64,000 nucleotides of DNA from Saposhnikovia divaricata (lineage: Eukaryota > Streptophyta > Magnoliopsida > Apiales > Apiaceae), in assembly GCA_036435485.1 (NCBI GenBank), contig CM071596.1:64157001-64221000 (forward strand), given 5' to 3'. A model generated the notes under the pieces. It saw only the letters and a program-made list of their open reading frames with translations, was not told where the DNA came from and ran no database searches. Both the position numbers and the translations under genes were made by a program. Shown in pieces: positions 44,590 to 56,951 of the stretch; the first letter of the stretch is position 1; every line of letters begins with the position of its first letter.

Positions 44590-47066
44590 GGCCTATATAT
44601 ATATATATATAAAAATATATAAAAATATATATGAATAAATGGATTACCATGATGAATTAAGGAGGAATTGAAGCGAGAAAAGCCAATAAAATAACAAATT
44701 GGATTTGTGGAGACAAACGTGAGAGAATTGAAGCTACGAGACTCAACAAAAGCTCGCCCAATTGATCTTCCTACGCTCCACCGCCACATCGCTCACTTCA
44801 ATTCACTTGTGTTTCAATACACAACTCACAACTCACAGGTATTGAACAGCCCATTGTAACTGTATTGGACTGCTGGTTAACTAGTATTGGATCGCACGAA
44901 CAAGGCACACGTTTAAACAGCCCATTTTCAACACGGATAGATTGATCCACATATATTTCGGTAAATATTTACTAGGATCGAGCAAAAATCCGAAATCGAA
45001 ATTGTTATAAACCGCTAAAATCGATCCGTATAAATTCGAATCAAATCCAAAACCGAAAAATTTAAAATTGAAACCGATTGTTCGGTTCTGGTTATATGTT
45101 GGAACCGAACCAACATATAACATCCTTTTTTATGATGACTATAATATTAAATTGTAGACGCATTTAGTTGACCGCCTAAGAGGATAGCTACCCATTTTTA
45201 TCCTTATTAATTTTATGGAGAGGTATAAAGGTATAAAACATAATAAGCTTTGACATCAAAGTACAACAACTACACAAGTTTTTTCCAACAATTATATTTG
45301 ATGAATAAAAGGACCATAACAGCTTATAGATATTGATTTAAGTGATCGTCAGGATCTGGACTACTTATCAGGATGGTAAATCATCAGGAAAGGAATGTCA
45401 GTATCAGGATTGCTATCAGGATTGGAAGCTGATCAGGATTTCATGAAGATTTACATTAGTCAAGAGATCAAGGAAGATTGATTTATCTTCTGTCTCTGCG
45501 TAAATGGCTTGGTAAACTGTAATTGTACTTTGACTTTGACTTGTTGTTTAGATATGCTGAACTTTGACTTGTTGTTTAGATATGGTGATTTAACAATCAG
45601 TAAGTTGAATTGCCCTGCAAGACCCGGTTAGTGCATATAGAAATAGCATGTTGTTTTATATCTACTAACAAGTCATTTGGCTTGCTATTTGTAATCATCA
45701 AAACCTAAAGAGGATCATATTTTTTCGAATGAAATGTCGTATTTGGCATGATGTTGAACTCGAACTGCCGTATTTAATAAATATTTGGGACCATATTTTG
45801 GGTTTGAAGCATTTTGGAAAACACATAATAACCCATGCGAGGCACGAATCATCCTCTAGCAATTGATATAAATTTGTATAGTTTTACGATTTGATGATAT
45901 TTTTTTAATATAATTGCACATTTTATATTCATACATATTATAATATCACTATTTTAATTTATGTATTATTTTATTTATGTATAGATCATATGAGCACTAA
46001 AAAGAGAATGTTTTGCAGCATATTAATATATTGTACAGGTTATAACATAATTTTTTTTAGAATAATGATAAAAGGACATATCATTAATGTGAATAATACT
46101 CGTCATACAATACTTTCCAAATAAAATTAGTACGATCCTTAATATTTATTTCTTTAAATATCTCATCAAGATATAAGTCACTCTATTTCATTTTCTTCGA
46201 ATAAACTTCTTAATTAAATTATTTTCTTTGAGAATATTGTCAACACGACAAGATCTTATTCAGATTCATGATCTAAAAGGAGTCACCTTTCAAAACAACA
46301 TTTGTTAAATTAAAAAATATAACAAATTGGAGGATTACAACAATTGCCATAACTTCACGATTTTTGAAAAATATAATCTCTTTAATTTCATTGAAAAATT
46401 ATCAATGAACTCACCTCAAAGTTTTTTTTTTCTTTCAGAAAGCAGGTTTCATCACAGTTAATTTTGTATGAAAGTATAAGTAATCACCTGATTTGATTCA
46501 AAAATAAGTTTAAACTAATACAACTCTTGTCCTAAACCTTAAAATATTGCTTTAAGAGATCAATAGTTATACCCACAGTATCTCTAAAATTTGATTTTTT
46601 TTTCACGATTTTGATATTTTTTATCGTTAAAATAGTAAGAATAGCAGTCATAATCAAAGTCTTAAAAAATTTAAAGTCATTCTGTCGTTAAAATAATAAG
46701 ATTGCAGCTATATTAAAAAATATTCAAAAATTTGTATGTCTCACAGATAAAATCAAAGAAGCGGACATAGTTTATAAATAGTTTCATCAAACCACTCATT
46801 TGCCAAATTTTATGCGAATAATTTAGATATAACACAATTCGACTGATTCGCAAAATGTGTACAAAATTTTGTTACATGTATTAAATATCTAACTAGTTCA
46901 AATAAAGTATAAGAAAGAAAATACTATTATATAAAGATATAAAACATATTTAATTAACATTATACGTAAGAAACATTTATTTAAGTAAAAGAAAGATTAA
47001 TGTACATCATACATGATACTGTTATCAAAATTTGATATTAAAAATCTGTAAAATTGGTTGTATAGA
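44590..47066. other. AT-rich intergenic DNA with LTR- and Helitron-like scraps
   Basis: No gene is seen. At 44990-45120, GAACCGAACC and CCGATTGTTCGGTTC words resemble a worn hAT-type repeat. At 45345-45620, repeated ATCAGGA words and a tandem TTTGACTTGTTGTTTAGATA repeat resemble U3 sequence of an LTR. At 45831-45859, CCCATGCGAGGCACGA and CTAG are a weak Helitron-like end. Confidence 0.4.
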
Positions 47067-47474
47067 TGTAATAACCCGGATTATCAGAGAATTATTTTAT
47101 TATTATTTTTATATAATAATAATGTTTTTCCTAAAATGAGGAGGAATTTTTTTTAGTTACTATTTATTATTATTATTAATATTGTACTTTGTTATTTAAT
47201 TATTTTTGGTTCAGTGGAACCGGGTCCTTTGTAAAATGACTGATCGAGTATATATCTCGGGTCAATAGTTTATTTGGGCAAGGGTTTAAATTTTGAAGTG
47301 TGGAATTATTCAGTAAAGATTTTGTTTTAAAGTACTGAATAATTTGGAGATTTTAAAATCCTTGGAGAATAATTATATTAATTATTTAAGGATTTATAGA
47401 AATTACTCGATTAATATATAAAGATCGAGAATTTGAGATTTTACCAAAATTATAATATTTGTGGTATTTTATAA

Positions 47475-48320
47475 GAGAAAATGCCCAAACTACCTCATTT
47501 TTTTGTGGAACATGTCCGAAATGCCTATATCCAAAACAGTTCGCCCCCACGGACTACGCATGCTGGTCATGCGTTGCCTGGGATACGCATTTTGGACATG
47601 CGTATCCGGTGTAACGCATCTGGGAGATGCGTATTGACGTCAGCTGACGTCATTATTTCAATTGCTACTCCGGCGCTCAAACGAAGAGAAAAATCGCAGC
47701 AAAGATCGCCTGCTTCGTTCATCATACCCAGGCAACCTCCACCACATCTGAGGGCATCAAAACGATACCCTGACCAACCTCTACCCTTTCCCCCGTTCAT
47801 TTGCTGTTTTCTTGGCCTCACAGGGGCGTGTTTGGGCTAATCAGAACATAAATCGGAAAATTTGGATCGAAATGGGGCTTTCAAATCCGGGGAAAGAAAC
47901 AAAAAACGAAGAACATAGACTTGTAGATCGTGAGAAGACGATCATTTTGATGTATAATATGCCAAGGATAGATGCCTGAAAAGAACGGAGGAAGGGATCG
48001 AAGTTTAATCGAAAAACGTATCCGGCGGCGACTAGGGAGAGATGATGAACAGTGGTATATACGCATGTCCAACATGCGTATCTCACTCCACGCATGTTGA
48101 ACATGCGTATACAGTGCACTGTTCACGGTGTTTGGAAACTGAATTTTGTAGACTCCACGCAGCCAACACATGCGTGGTCAAAGGCCACGCATTTGTGTAA
48201 TGCGTATACCCTATACGCATTTCCAAAATGCGTGGCCCGTGGGTAAAAAAGGCGGATGATTCTGAATATAGGCATTTTGGACAGATGGAAAGAAAATATG
48301 GGTAGTTTGGTATCTCACCC
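47475..48320 (+). mobile_element. Mutator-like non-autonomous element, palindrome-array family (best copy)
   Basis: A perfect 9-bp duplication ATTTTATAA lies at 47466-47474 and 48321-48329. The left end is GAGAAAATGCCCAAACTACC and the right end is TTTGGTATCTCACCC. It is 846 bp. Eight 19-bp palindromes ACGCAT-N7-ATGCGT (two or three imperfect) start at 47556, 47585, 47614, 48061, 48090, 48157, 48187 and 48215, spaced 28-30 bp within blocks of three, two and three. This is the same plan as the copy at 4944. TGACGTCAGCTGACGTCA follows the first block, and GGCCTCACAGGGGC lies at 47814. It has no transposase. Confidence 0.85.
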
Positions 48321-48639
48321 ATTTTATAAAGCCTTGTAAATTGTGATTTATGAATCACAATGATTATTTTTATGAATTGTATTTATGAATTATTAATATT
48401 TGTAAAATGCATATCAATTCAGAAAAAAAGGTTTAATTCTAATTCTTCCTCCATAAATCTTTAAAAGTATTCTAGTATTTAATTATGCTAGAGATTGTAT
48501 TCTTCAAATTAGATTTATTAACTCCAAATATTATTTATAGTATGTAATAATTAATTGCATTGCTTTTAAAAATGTATTGGGCTAGATGAGTTATAAGTAG
48601 TAGTTGTAAAAAGGAATTGGGCTTGAGCCCATTAGGGAT

Positions 48640-48990
48640 TAAAAACACACACAGAGACACACACACGCGACTACGGACATATACACTCAGCCGCACAACT
48701 AGATCGGGGAAGAGAGAGACTCGGGGAGAGAGGAGAGAAAGAGAAAAAGAGAGAAAGGAAAGAGATTGGGTAGTATATATGTATATATGTACGCGTGTGT
48801 ATGTGTGGTGTGCGCAAATCGCGTGTATATATGTGTGTGTGAGTCGCGTGTGGGTGTCGGTGTTGCGCGGGGTGTGGCCGGAGGAGGGCCACCACCGAAC
48901 GGTGGTGGTGGTGGCAGAAGCTTGAAGAGGAGAAAGGGGCTGGAGAGATTGGTGCAGAGAGAGAGAAGGGAAAGAGATGGGGAGATTATC
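48640..48990 (+). repeat. CA- and GA-rich low-complexity stretch in the LTR
   Basis: ACACACAGAGACACACACAC (48645-48666), a GAGAGA/GAAAGA purine block (48714-48768), GTGTGTATGTGTG words and a GGTGGTGGTGG run follow each other. Long open frames on both strands result from composition and are not genes. Confidence 0.75.
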
Positions 48991-49205
48991 CGGTGGTTCG
49001 ATCTTTGGTGGGTCAAAATCGAAATGGTATTCTTTTTTCCGTATTTTATTTTCCGATGTAATTATTTAACTCTCATTTTGGATTGAATTATGATAATATT
49101 GTTGTAATTAAATTGGATTAATTGCGATATTATTGTTTTATTTTTCGTAGTTTAATTTGGAAGATTATAGTTGTTAAATATGATTGTGGGGTTAAATTGC
49201 GAGTT

Positions 49206-52200
49206 CGATAATACAGAAATATGTAAATCTGTATGCACATGTATAGAGATTAGAGAGATACCTATTTCATAATTGTAAAGAAATATAAAATATATGATTA
49301 GCTCTCCTCTGAACTCTGTGCGGTGATGAGTGATGACCACTGAATTGTTTAGTTAGAGGACTTCGCTGTATATCCTCTCTATTGTACTGCTTATGTCTCT
49401 GGCTTTGTTTTGTTTCGAGCAGCTCACAAAAGGATAAGAAAATGCCTTCCTTGAATTTACAAGTGATAATTTCCTAGGAAGCACCTCCTAGCCCAAATCT
49501 AAGGTTAAATTTCTGTTTTGACTTTCATGTTCTTTCTATTTTTTTGATCTCTTTTCAAGTTGGATGTGAAACTTTTTCTTGCTTTTGACTTTCTTTTACT
49601 TGGCAATTCTGTTATATGTTAATAGGTGAATTGATCCTTACAATCTTAGGTTTCTGATACTTTGATAAAAATATAGGTGGATGGTAAAAATGTGTGTAAC
49701 ATCTCTCAATCTTTGTAATCCATATACTTACCAAGATGATATGAAAGAAAAGAAGTCATAACTATACGATTTGAACTTTTGTTTCGAATCAAAACCATTT
49801 TAAATCAAGCCTCATCATTTTTACCTCTATTTACTCATTTCTGAATATTATTTAAACAGAACAGAATGAGAATTACAGATTTTAAAGAAGTACATATATA
49901 GTGAGAAATGTAAATAAATCTTTAATGTATATCTTTCTAATTCTGATCCACATATTTACCAGTATTTGAATCTGACATATGGTTTTAGATCAAATTAATT
50001 GTAAAGATATGTGTGTGCTTAGTTGGGGTTCAGTTTTCAGTTTTGACTGTGTTGTTCTTCCTCAATCGGTTTCTTGCTTTGCCCTTTTTCTCACTTGGTT
50101 CTTAATTGTTGGGTAATTTCAATCTTACAATCTTATGGTTACCAAGCTTATTCAAAGAAAGAAAGATAAACGTTCAAAATTTTTTAATCTGACATTAGGA
50201 ATTATTAGGTATTATTGTAAAGAAATATGTGTGTACATATATGTACATCAGTATATGTATATGTTTCTTTATTCATTATTCTTTCTGGATTTTGGATTTG
50301 AAAGTGATTTCTTCTTGTTGCCTTCCTCTCACTTCTTTCTTTATTGTTGCGTGTCTTGTGGGTTCCTCTAGTTTCACACACACACACACATATTACGAAG
50401 AAGTATGAAATATATCTATATATACCTAATACATTACTAAGATAGTGTATAAGGTTTTCATCAAAATCATTGTATAGAAAAAGTTCATTTATACTGCTTA
50501 CGTCTTTGGCTTGCTTTGATTTGAAAAGCCCACCAAGGAGAAGAAAAATGTTTTCCTTATATTTGAGACTGTCAATCCAACTGTCCATGTTAATCAATTA
50601 TAGTAAGTATTTCCCCTTGTCTTAATTTGTGGTCAATTTTTTGTTTTTTGAAGAGAGGAGGTAAAAAGGTTAAAACTTTTCGATCTGAAATTAGGTTTTC
50701 ATCAAAATCATTGTCAAGAAGAAGTTTATTTATACTTCTAACGTTGTTTGCTTGCTTTGATTTAAACAGCTCACGAAGAAGAAGAAAATGTTTTCCTTAA
50801 GTTTGAGACTGTCAATCGATTAGTAAGTATTTCTCCTTGTATTATTTTGTGGTAGTTTTTTGTTTTTTTGAAGAGGGGAGAAAGATCAAAACTTTTTGAT
50901 CTGAAATAAGGTTTTCATCAAAATCATTGTCTAGAAAAAGAAAATTTAAACTGCTTATGTCTTTGGCTTGATTCGATTTGAATAGCTCACGAAGGAGAAT
51001 AAAAAGTTTTCCTTGAACTTGAAACTGTCAATCCAACATTTCCATTTCAATCAATCAGTAAGTTTTTCTCCTTGTCATAATGTGGGGTCAATTTTTTATT
51101 TTTTTGTCATGTCCTTTCTATTATGTATTGCAAGTATCTTTTCCCTAGCTTTTGGTGTTTTGCCTTTGTCAGAAACTCTAGGTTTCTGAGTTGAGATATT
51201 ATATATGGACTCGTAGACCGCCACTACTAACTTTTTCTGCAATGACTCAGATACAAACAATAACTTGTATTCTTCTACTAATACTATTACTACTTTCTCA
51301 TGGTCTTATTTTTCTACTTGTCTCGTATAAAATCACACACACACGATCACACAAGGTTTATGTTTTGTAAGTGTGTTATATATCATTTCTTTCTACTTCG
51401 CAAAAAAAAATCATTTCTTTCTGATCCATGTTATTACTAAGATAGCACAAAGTTAGAAGTATAAATGATAGAAACTTTATTTGACATAATATTTTAGATC
51501 ATAAGCATTGTAAATAAACGCGTGTGTCTGTGTATAGTGGCAGAATAAATTTTCTGTTTTCACTGTGTCCTTCCTCTGTTTCTCAAGCTTTTGGCTTTGA
51601 ATTTGGTTTTGTGTGTGGTTCTTTATTATTTGGTGAATTCACTGGTATAGATATGTATGGTAAGGAAGTATGTGATATATCTTCATAATTGTAGTCCATA
51701 TAATTACTAAGATAGTATGATGAGAAAGAAAAACGATTAAACCTTTTTGATCTGAAATCATCTTAAAGAAATAAGTATATCTATGTGCATATGTATATTT
51801 GTTTATATACGTATAGAGATTAGAGAAATTGTAAAGAAATATCTAATATATGATCAACTTATTCTGAACTGTGTGGTGATGGGTGATGGCCACTACGTTA
51901 GTTATAGTTTTTTGCTGTATGTCCTCTCTACTATACTGCTTATGTGTCTCGGGCTTTGTTTTCTTTTGAGCAGCTCACAAAAGGAGAATTAAACACCTTC
52001 CTTGAATTTACCAGTGATGATTTCTTAGAAAGCATCTCCTATCCCCAATATGAGGTCAAGTTTCTGTTTTGACTTAAATGTTCTTTCTATTATCTTGATC
52101 CCTTCCCAACTTGAATGTGAAATTTTTTCTTGCTTTTGACTTTCTTTTACTTGGCAATCCTGTTATTTATTATTAGGTGGATTTTTCCTAACAATGTTGG

Positions 52201-53929
52201 GTTTCTGCTACTTTCTTATAAATATAGATGGATGGTAAAAGAGTGTGTAACATCTCTCTATCTTTGTAATACATATACTTACCAAGATAATATGAAAGAA
52301 AAGAAGATATGATCTTAATTTTTGTTTTGGATAAAATCATTTTAAATCAAGCCTCAATTCTTTCCTCTGTTTCCTCACTTCTGAATAATAGTTAGACAGA
52401 ACAGACTGAGAGTAACAAATTTTAAAGTACATATATAGAGAGAAAAATGTAAGCAAAAATTTAAAATATATCTTTTTAATTCTGATTGATATAATTACCA
52501 ATACTTGAATGATTTGATTAATGAAATTAGCAGACTAAAAGATGATTGCATCACTCTTTTTCATGAATTACACAAGGTAATGACTACTACACGGTTCATT
52601 TGTAGGATTGCCTGTCATGTCTTTGATTTGAATTTTCAGGCAACTGAACCCAATGATTCGGAGCTCCTGACTTGTGCAGGACAAATTTATAATTGAACAA
52701 TTTTTGAAAGAAAAACAATAAAAAGAGCAAGTAGGGAAATTTAACTGCGGAAGAATCACTACCCTAATATATGTTCTGAACTAAGAGCATGTTTTGGATA
52801 GCTCAGGCAGCTTTAAGTTGTCAGTGTGACGTGTGGGATCTTTGGGGGAATTTTTTTCCAGAATAAGTCAACTTATTTTAAGACAAAGTTAGAGATTCCT
52901 AACTTTTTCGTGAAAAAAGTTAACTTTTTTTTGCAACTTATAGAATCTCAAACATACATTAAATACTTGTATATAAAAAAATTATCAAAATATGAAATTT
53001 TTATCCGAAAATAAGTCGATAAGGACTTAATAAAAGTTGTGCCAAACAGGCTCGTGATTGTGTAACTTAAATTTCTGAGCTTAAAGCTACTTTTAGTTCT
53101 CATAATATTTAAGTTTACTTTGAGGTACTTTTTTTTCTGCTTATTTTTTTCTCACATCAAACTGTTATTTGAGACACCTTTAACTATTGTTTTATTTATT
53201 TTATTTTGTTGTGCTTTATACTTCTATTTTATGTTCAAATAATATAAATTTTATTTTTTAGTCAAAATTTAACAAATAAGTATCACTTTAAGTAAATGTA
53301 ACCAAACAGATACATCCAAATTAAAATGAAAATTATCACTTTTAACTTAAAAGCGATTAAGCTGTAATTTAAGTTACGAGCAAGGGCTCCGCATAGAGAA
53401 ATTAAAACATAAAGATCTTTTTATCAAATTATTTGTATTCACTTTTAAATTATTTGTATTCACTTTTAAATTATTATTTGATCTTGAGAGAATCACTACC
53501 ATTAATATGTGCTGTAAACTAGAAGTCCGGCACAGAGAAATTAAAAAAATAAGGATCTTCCTATGAAATTGGTTGTGTTTACTTTTATATTATAATATAT
53601 ATAACATAAAGAAGTTATGTTCTATGTCTGTCTGAAGTAGAATTTCGCCCTTAGAAAATATCTGTAGATATTCAGAATTATGAATTTTTATAAAAGCTTT
53701 TTAACTGTTAGAAACTGCAATCCTGCGATGATTTGGAGAAGATAATATCTGCCGCAAGTAGTTATAGTTGTAAGATTTTGTCTGTAAATTTGCATAAAGT
53801 TTGAGGGTTGAATTATTACGAGAGGACAGAGGCTGTACTATACTTTACTGACCAGACACAGAGGTTAGAAGTAGATACTGGGGGTTACATCTAGGTTTCT
53901 GAGATTATAAAAACACAATCTCCTCTTGT
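49206..53929 (+). other. Segment built of internal direct repeats, no intact gene
   Basis: About 49206-49995 and 51770-52520 are diverged direct repeats (shared TTTTTCTTGCTTTTGACTTT, GGTGGATGGTAAAA, CAAGCCTCA). A third kind of unit (CTTTGGCTTG, CACGAAGGAGAA, TTTTCCTTGAA, ACTGTCAATC) recurs near 50495, 50740 and 50960. Each unit has an intron-like pyrimidine stretch, then GAGCAG and CTCACAAAAGGA, like a splice acceptor. At 52517-52577 a short sense L-I-N-E-I-S-R-L-K-D-D-C-I-T-L-F ends at AAG|GTAATG, which could be a real exon of an unknown gene or transcript. I could not assign it. Confidence 0.45.
52785..53053. mobile_element. MITE-like element with GAGC.TGTTT ends
   Basis: GAGCATGTTTTGGATAGCTC at the left is a near inverse of GTGCCAAACAGGCTC at the right. 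Inner AATAAGTC words and AACTTTTT/AAAAAGTT words also pair. It is 269 bp and non-coding. No clear target duplication. Confidence 0.45.
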
Positions 53930-54103
53930 TTATTTACACAAACAATAGCAACAAATAATTTATTTCTTCAAATTGCAAATAATTTTATTCAGAACAACCT
54001 TTGCGCCACATCTTATAAGTATATGCTCTCAGATTGCTTGAAATCTCCCATTTGTAACATATTTACATCTTTCAAATGATTGCAAATATTTTTGGAGAAT
54101 TAA
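53930..54103. repeat. Outer part of the left arm of an inverted duplication
   Basis: This stretch (AACAATAGCAACAAATAATT...CAAATATTTTTGGAGAATTAA) is the reverse complement of about 63080-63250 with few differences. It continues on the other side of the copia element at 60016. The arm is therefore split by the insertion. Confidence 0.8.
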
Positions 54104-54455
54104 TCGAGAGAATTACAAACACTCTCTAATCTGTAGCTAGAACCACTAACTACAGGCCCAAGATCAGACTTGAGGGATTAGGCAGAGAAAGCACAGAAAA
54201 ACACACAGAACACTGCTGTTTATAAAAATACTTATGAATATATTGAGAAATCTGTTTTGCACCAAATGTGCATAATACAATATATAGCAGTAGTAGATTA
54301 TTCTAGATAATTAGCTTAGATACATGAGCCTAGACATATTCATAGTATTTGTATTAAATGCAGATACATGAACTTTCTAATGCATGAACTTGTTCATTCA
54401 TAGTTATCTTCTAAACAATCTAGAAACTTCATGAAGTTTGCACAAACTTCCAACA
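54104..54455 (-). repeat. 3' LTR of the copia element
   Basis: This 352-bp LTR reads TGTTGGAAGTTTG...TAATTCTCTCGA on the minus strand. It is preceded by the polypurine tract AAAGGGGGAG (rc of 54456-54465). I counted five differences from the 5' LTR (about 1.4 percent). The flank GAATTAA (54097-54103) is repeated at 60016-60022 as the target duplication, with a 2-bp uncertainty against the usual 5 bp. Confidence 0.9.
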
Positions 54456-55946
54456 CTCCCCCTTTGTGCGAACTTCAGAAACCACACCAAGTTGTGCTCT
54501 AAGAAACTCAAATTTCGCCTTAGGTAAGGCCTTCGTAAATATATTAGCTATTTGTTCACTTGTATCAACTTTGATGAGATCAATCTCTTCTTGCAACACT
54601 TTCTCTCGTATAAAATGATAGTGCACTTCAATGTGTTTAGTCCTTGCGTGAAAAACAGGATTTGAGGCTAGTCGAATCGAACTCATATTGTCACAATATA
54701 GCTCAACCGGTTCCATTTTAGATTGAGAAATGTCCTTGATCAGTCTCGTTAACCATACACACTCTTGTGCAGCGAGTGTAGCAGCATTATACTCTGCCTC
54801 TGTACTTGATAATGCTACAATTGCTTGCTTCTTGCTACACCACGAGATAGCAGCTGAACCAAGGTCGAAAGTATAACCTGATGTAGAACGTCTTGAGGAG
54901 GGGTCACCTGCCCAATCTGCATCGGTGAATCCACTAAGAAAAATCTCTGCGCCTTCTTTATACATCAGCCCATAATTCATCGTATGCTTAAGATAACGAA
55001 GGATCCTATTTGCTGCATCCAGATGTGGCTTCCTTGGCTTTTGCATAAATTGACTAACAACTCCAACTGGAAATGAAATATCAGGTCTTGTAATTGTCAA
55101 ATATTTTAAGCACCCAACCAAAGTCCGATACGTTTTTCCATTCTTGAGCTCTTTCCCAACATTAGCTCTTAACTTCAAATTCTGCTCCATTGGAGTAGCT
55201 GCTGGTCTGCAATTGATCATCTTGAATTTCTCGAGTATCTTTTTAGCATACTGACCTTGAGAAACAAAAATGCCTTCCTTGCACCTTGATATTTCCAAAC
55301 CGTGAAAGTGCTTTAGTTCTCCTAGATTTTTCGTCTCAAACCGTTTGGCAAGTTCATCTTTCAACCTGTTTATTTCTTTCTCATCATTACCGGTTATTAT
55401 CATGTCATCGACATATAATAATACAAGAACATGCACCTTCGAATCTTTCTTTATAAATAAACTCGCATCAGCACTTGAGGAAGCATAACCACAAAAGCTT
55501 AAATACTGAGCAATTTTTCCGAAGCAGGCCCGCGGTGGTGGTTTGAGCCCATAAAGAGCTTTCTTGAGCCGACATACATAACATGGAAAATTCTTTGATT
55601 TAAACCCCAAAGGCTGCTCCATATAAATCTCCCTATCAATGTCTTTATAAAGAAATGCATTCTTCACATCTAGTTGCCAAAGTTTCCATCCCTTCGAGGC
55701 AGCCATGGATGAAATAGCTCGAACGGGCGTCATCTTTGCAACTGGACTGAAAGTTTCTTCATAGGCCAGCACATATTTTTGAGAGAAACCACGAGCCACA
55801 AGCCTTGCTTTGTATCGATCAATACTTCCATCAGATTTACGCTTGACTTTGTAAACCCATTTGCAAGAAATTGGCTTAACTCCTTTAGGTTTAGGAACTA
55901 GATCCCATGTCTCATTCTTATGAAGTGTTGATATTTCTTCCTTCAT
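54429..55946 (-). pseudogene. Copia reverse transcriptase and RNase H (pol part)
   Basis: 505 codons are open. The RT begins after W-D-L-V-P-K-P-K-G and V-A-R-G-F-S-Q, has Q-L-D-V-K-N-A-F-L and the catalytic Y-V-D-D-M-I-I-T-G, then a connection region and RNase H marks D-A-D-W-A-G-D, L-S-S-T-E-A-E-Y and D-N-M-S-S. It ends inside the LTR edge. Domain order (RT-RH last, after integrase) defines Ty1-copia. This part could still be functional as protein, but it is separated from the rest of pol by a stop near 56005 and a frame change, so the element as a whole cannot make a normal polyprotein. Confidence 0.9.
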
Positions 55947-56004
55947 TGCAGCTTCCCAATTTTGATTGCCTTTAGCCTCTTCATACGCCGATGGTTTAGA
56001 TTCA

Positions 56005-56951
56005 TCAAATGGGCCAGCAAAGAAACATTATGTTATTTTTATCATAATCAGCTCCTATAGTGTAGTCCTTGTATCTTTCATTCCTCTTGCGTGCTCTATG
56101 TGATCTTCGAGGTAGCTGCTCATTTCTTTGGCTTCCATCATTTTCTTCATGAATTGGCTCACTTTTACTAGCAGAATCATCGCGGGCTGTAGTTGGACTT
56201 GAAGGATTTGATTTATCAGTGACATCTTCATTTTCATTGTTTGAAGGATCTGGAATATGTGTTAGTATAGGCTGCACATAATAGGACGATGTTTCATCAA
56301 AGACAACATCTCTTGATGTCACAAATTTGAGTGTGTCGGGATCCATACATCGCCATCCTTTTCTATTAGGATCGTAGCCAACAAACACGCATTTCTTTGC
56401 CTTAGCATCCATTTTAGCACGCAGCTGATCAGAAACATGGACATAGCATGTAGAGCCAAAGATTCTAAATTCTCCTTGTATAGAAGTTCATAGGGAGTTT
56501 TCATGTGAATAACTTTTGAAGGCAATCGGTTTATTACATGACAAGCACATCGCATAGCTTCTGCCCATAGCTCTTGAGGAAGACTTTTAGCATGCATCCA
56601 ACTTCTACTTACCTTTTGTAAGTGCCTTAATTTCCGTTCAACAACTCCATTTTGCTGCGATATTCTTGGAAATGTCAATTGTCTTCTTATTCCATGCCTT
56701 TCACAAAAATCAGCAAACTCGTTGCATGTAAATTTCCCTCCATTATTAGTTCGCAAGCACTTGATCCTTCTTTGAAGCTCCCCCTCAATTTTCCTCTTGA
56801 ATTGCTTGAAGATTGAGAATGTGTCCGACTTCTCTTTCATGAAAAACACCCAAGAAAATCTTGTATAATCGTCAACAATAACAAGCATATAATGAAGGCC
56901 ACCATAACTTGCCGCATTGCTTGTTAATAAATCAGAATGGATCAGCTGCAA
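56005..56951 (-). pseudogene. Copia integrase core and C-terminal region, damaged
   Basis: Integrase core 56951-56319 and the following pol piece 56412-56005 lie in different frames, with the break near 56430. The core keeps L-V-I-V-D-D-Y-T-R and Q-Q-N-G-V-V-E-R, but the central catalytic Asp is lost: the usual S-D-N-G-G-E-F reads T-N-N-G-G-K-F. The later piece has the conserved K-A-K-K-C-V-F-V-G-Y and the Ser/Glu-rich linker before RT. Integrase inserts the cDNA; with the Asp replaced this copy should be inactive. Confidence 0.85.

Larger units (their letters stand above)
47067..49205 (+). repeat. Ty3-gypsy-type LTR fragment, split by a Mutator-like element
   Basis: It starts TGTAATAACCCGGATTA, the common opening of many plant gypsy LTRs. 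After the inserted element (47475-48320) it continues through a GGGCTTGAGCCCATTAGGG region and a CA/GA-rich leader-like stretch to a part (about 49055-49140) that recurs at 63920-64000. The right edge, near 49205, is where duplicated segment DNA begins. No primer-binding site or gag-pol follows, so it is a solo or truncated LTR. Confidence 0.5.

Noticed and set aside
48617..49016. Overlapping ORFs of 74-106 codons on both strands
   Set aside because: They follow from CA/GA/GT low-complexity DNA, have no domain and overlap an LTR.
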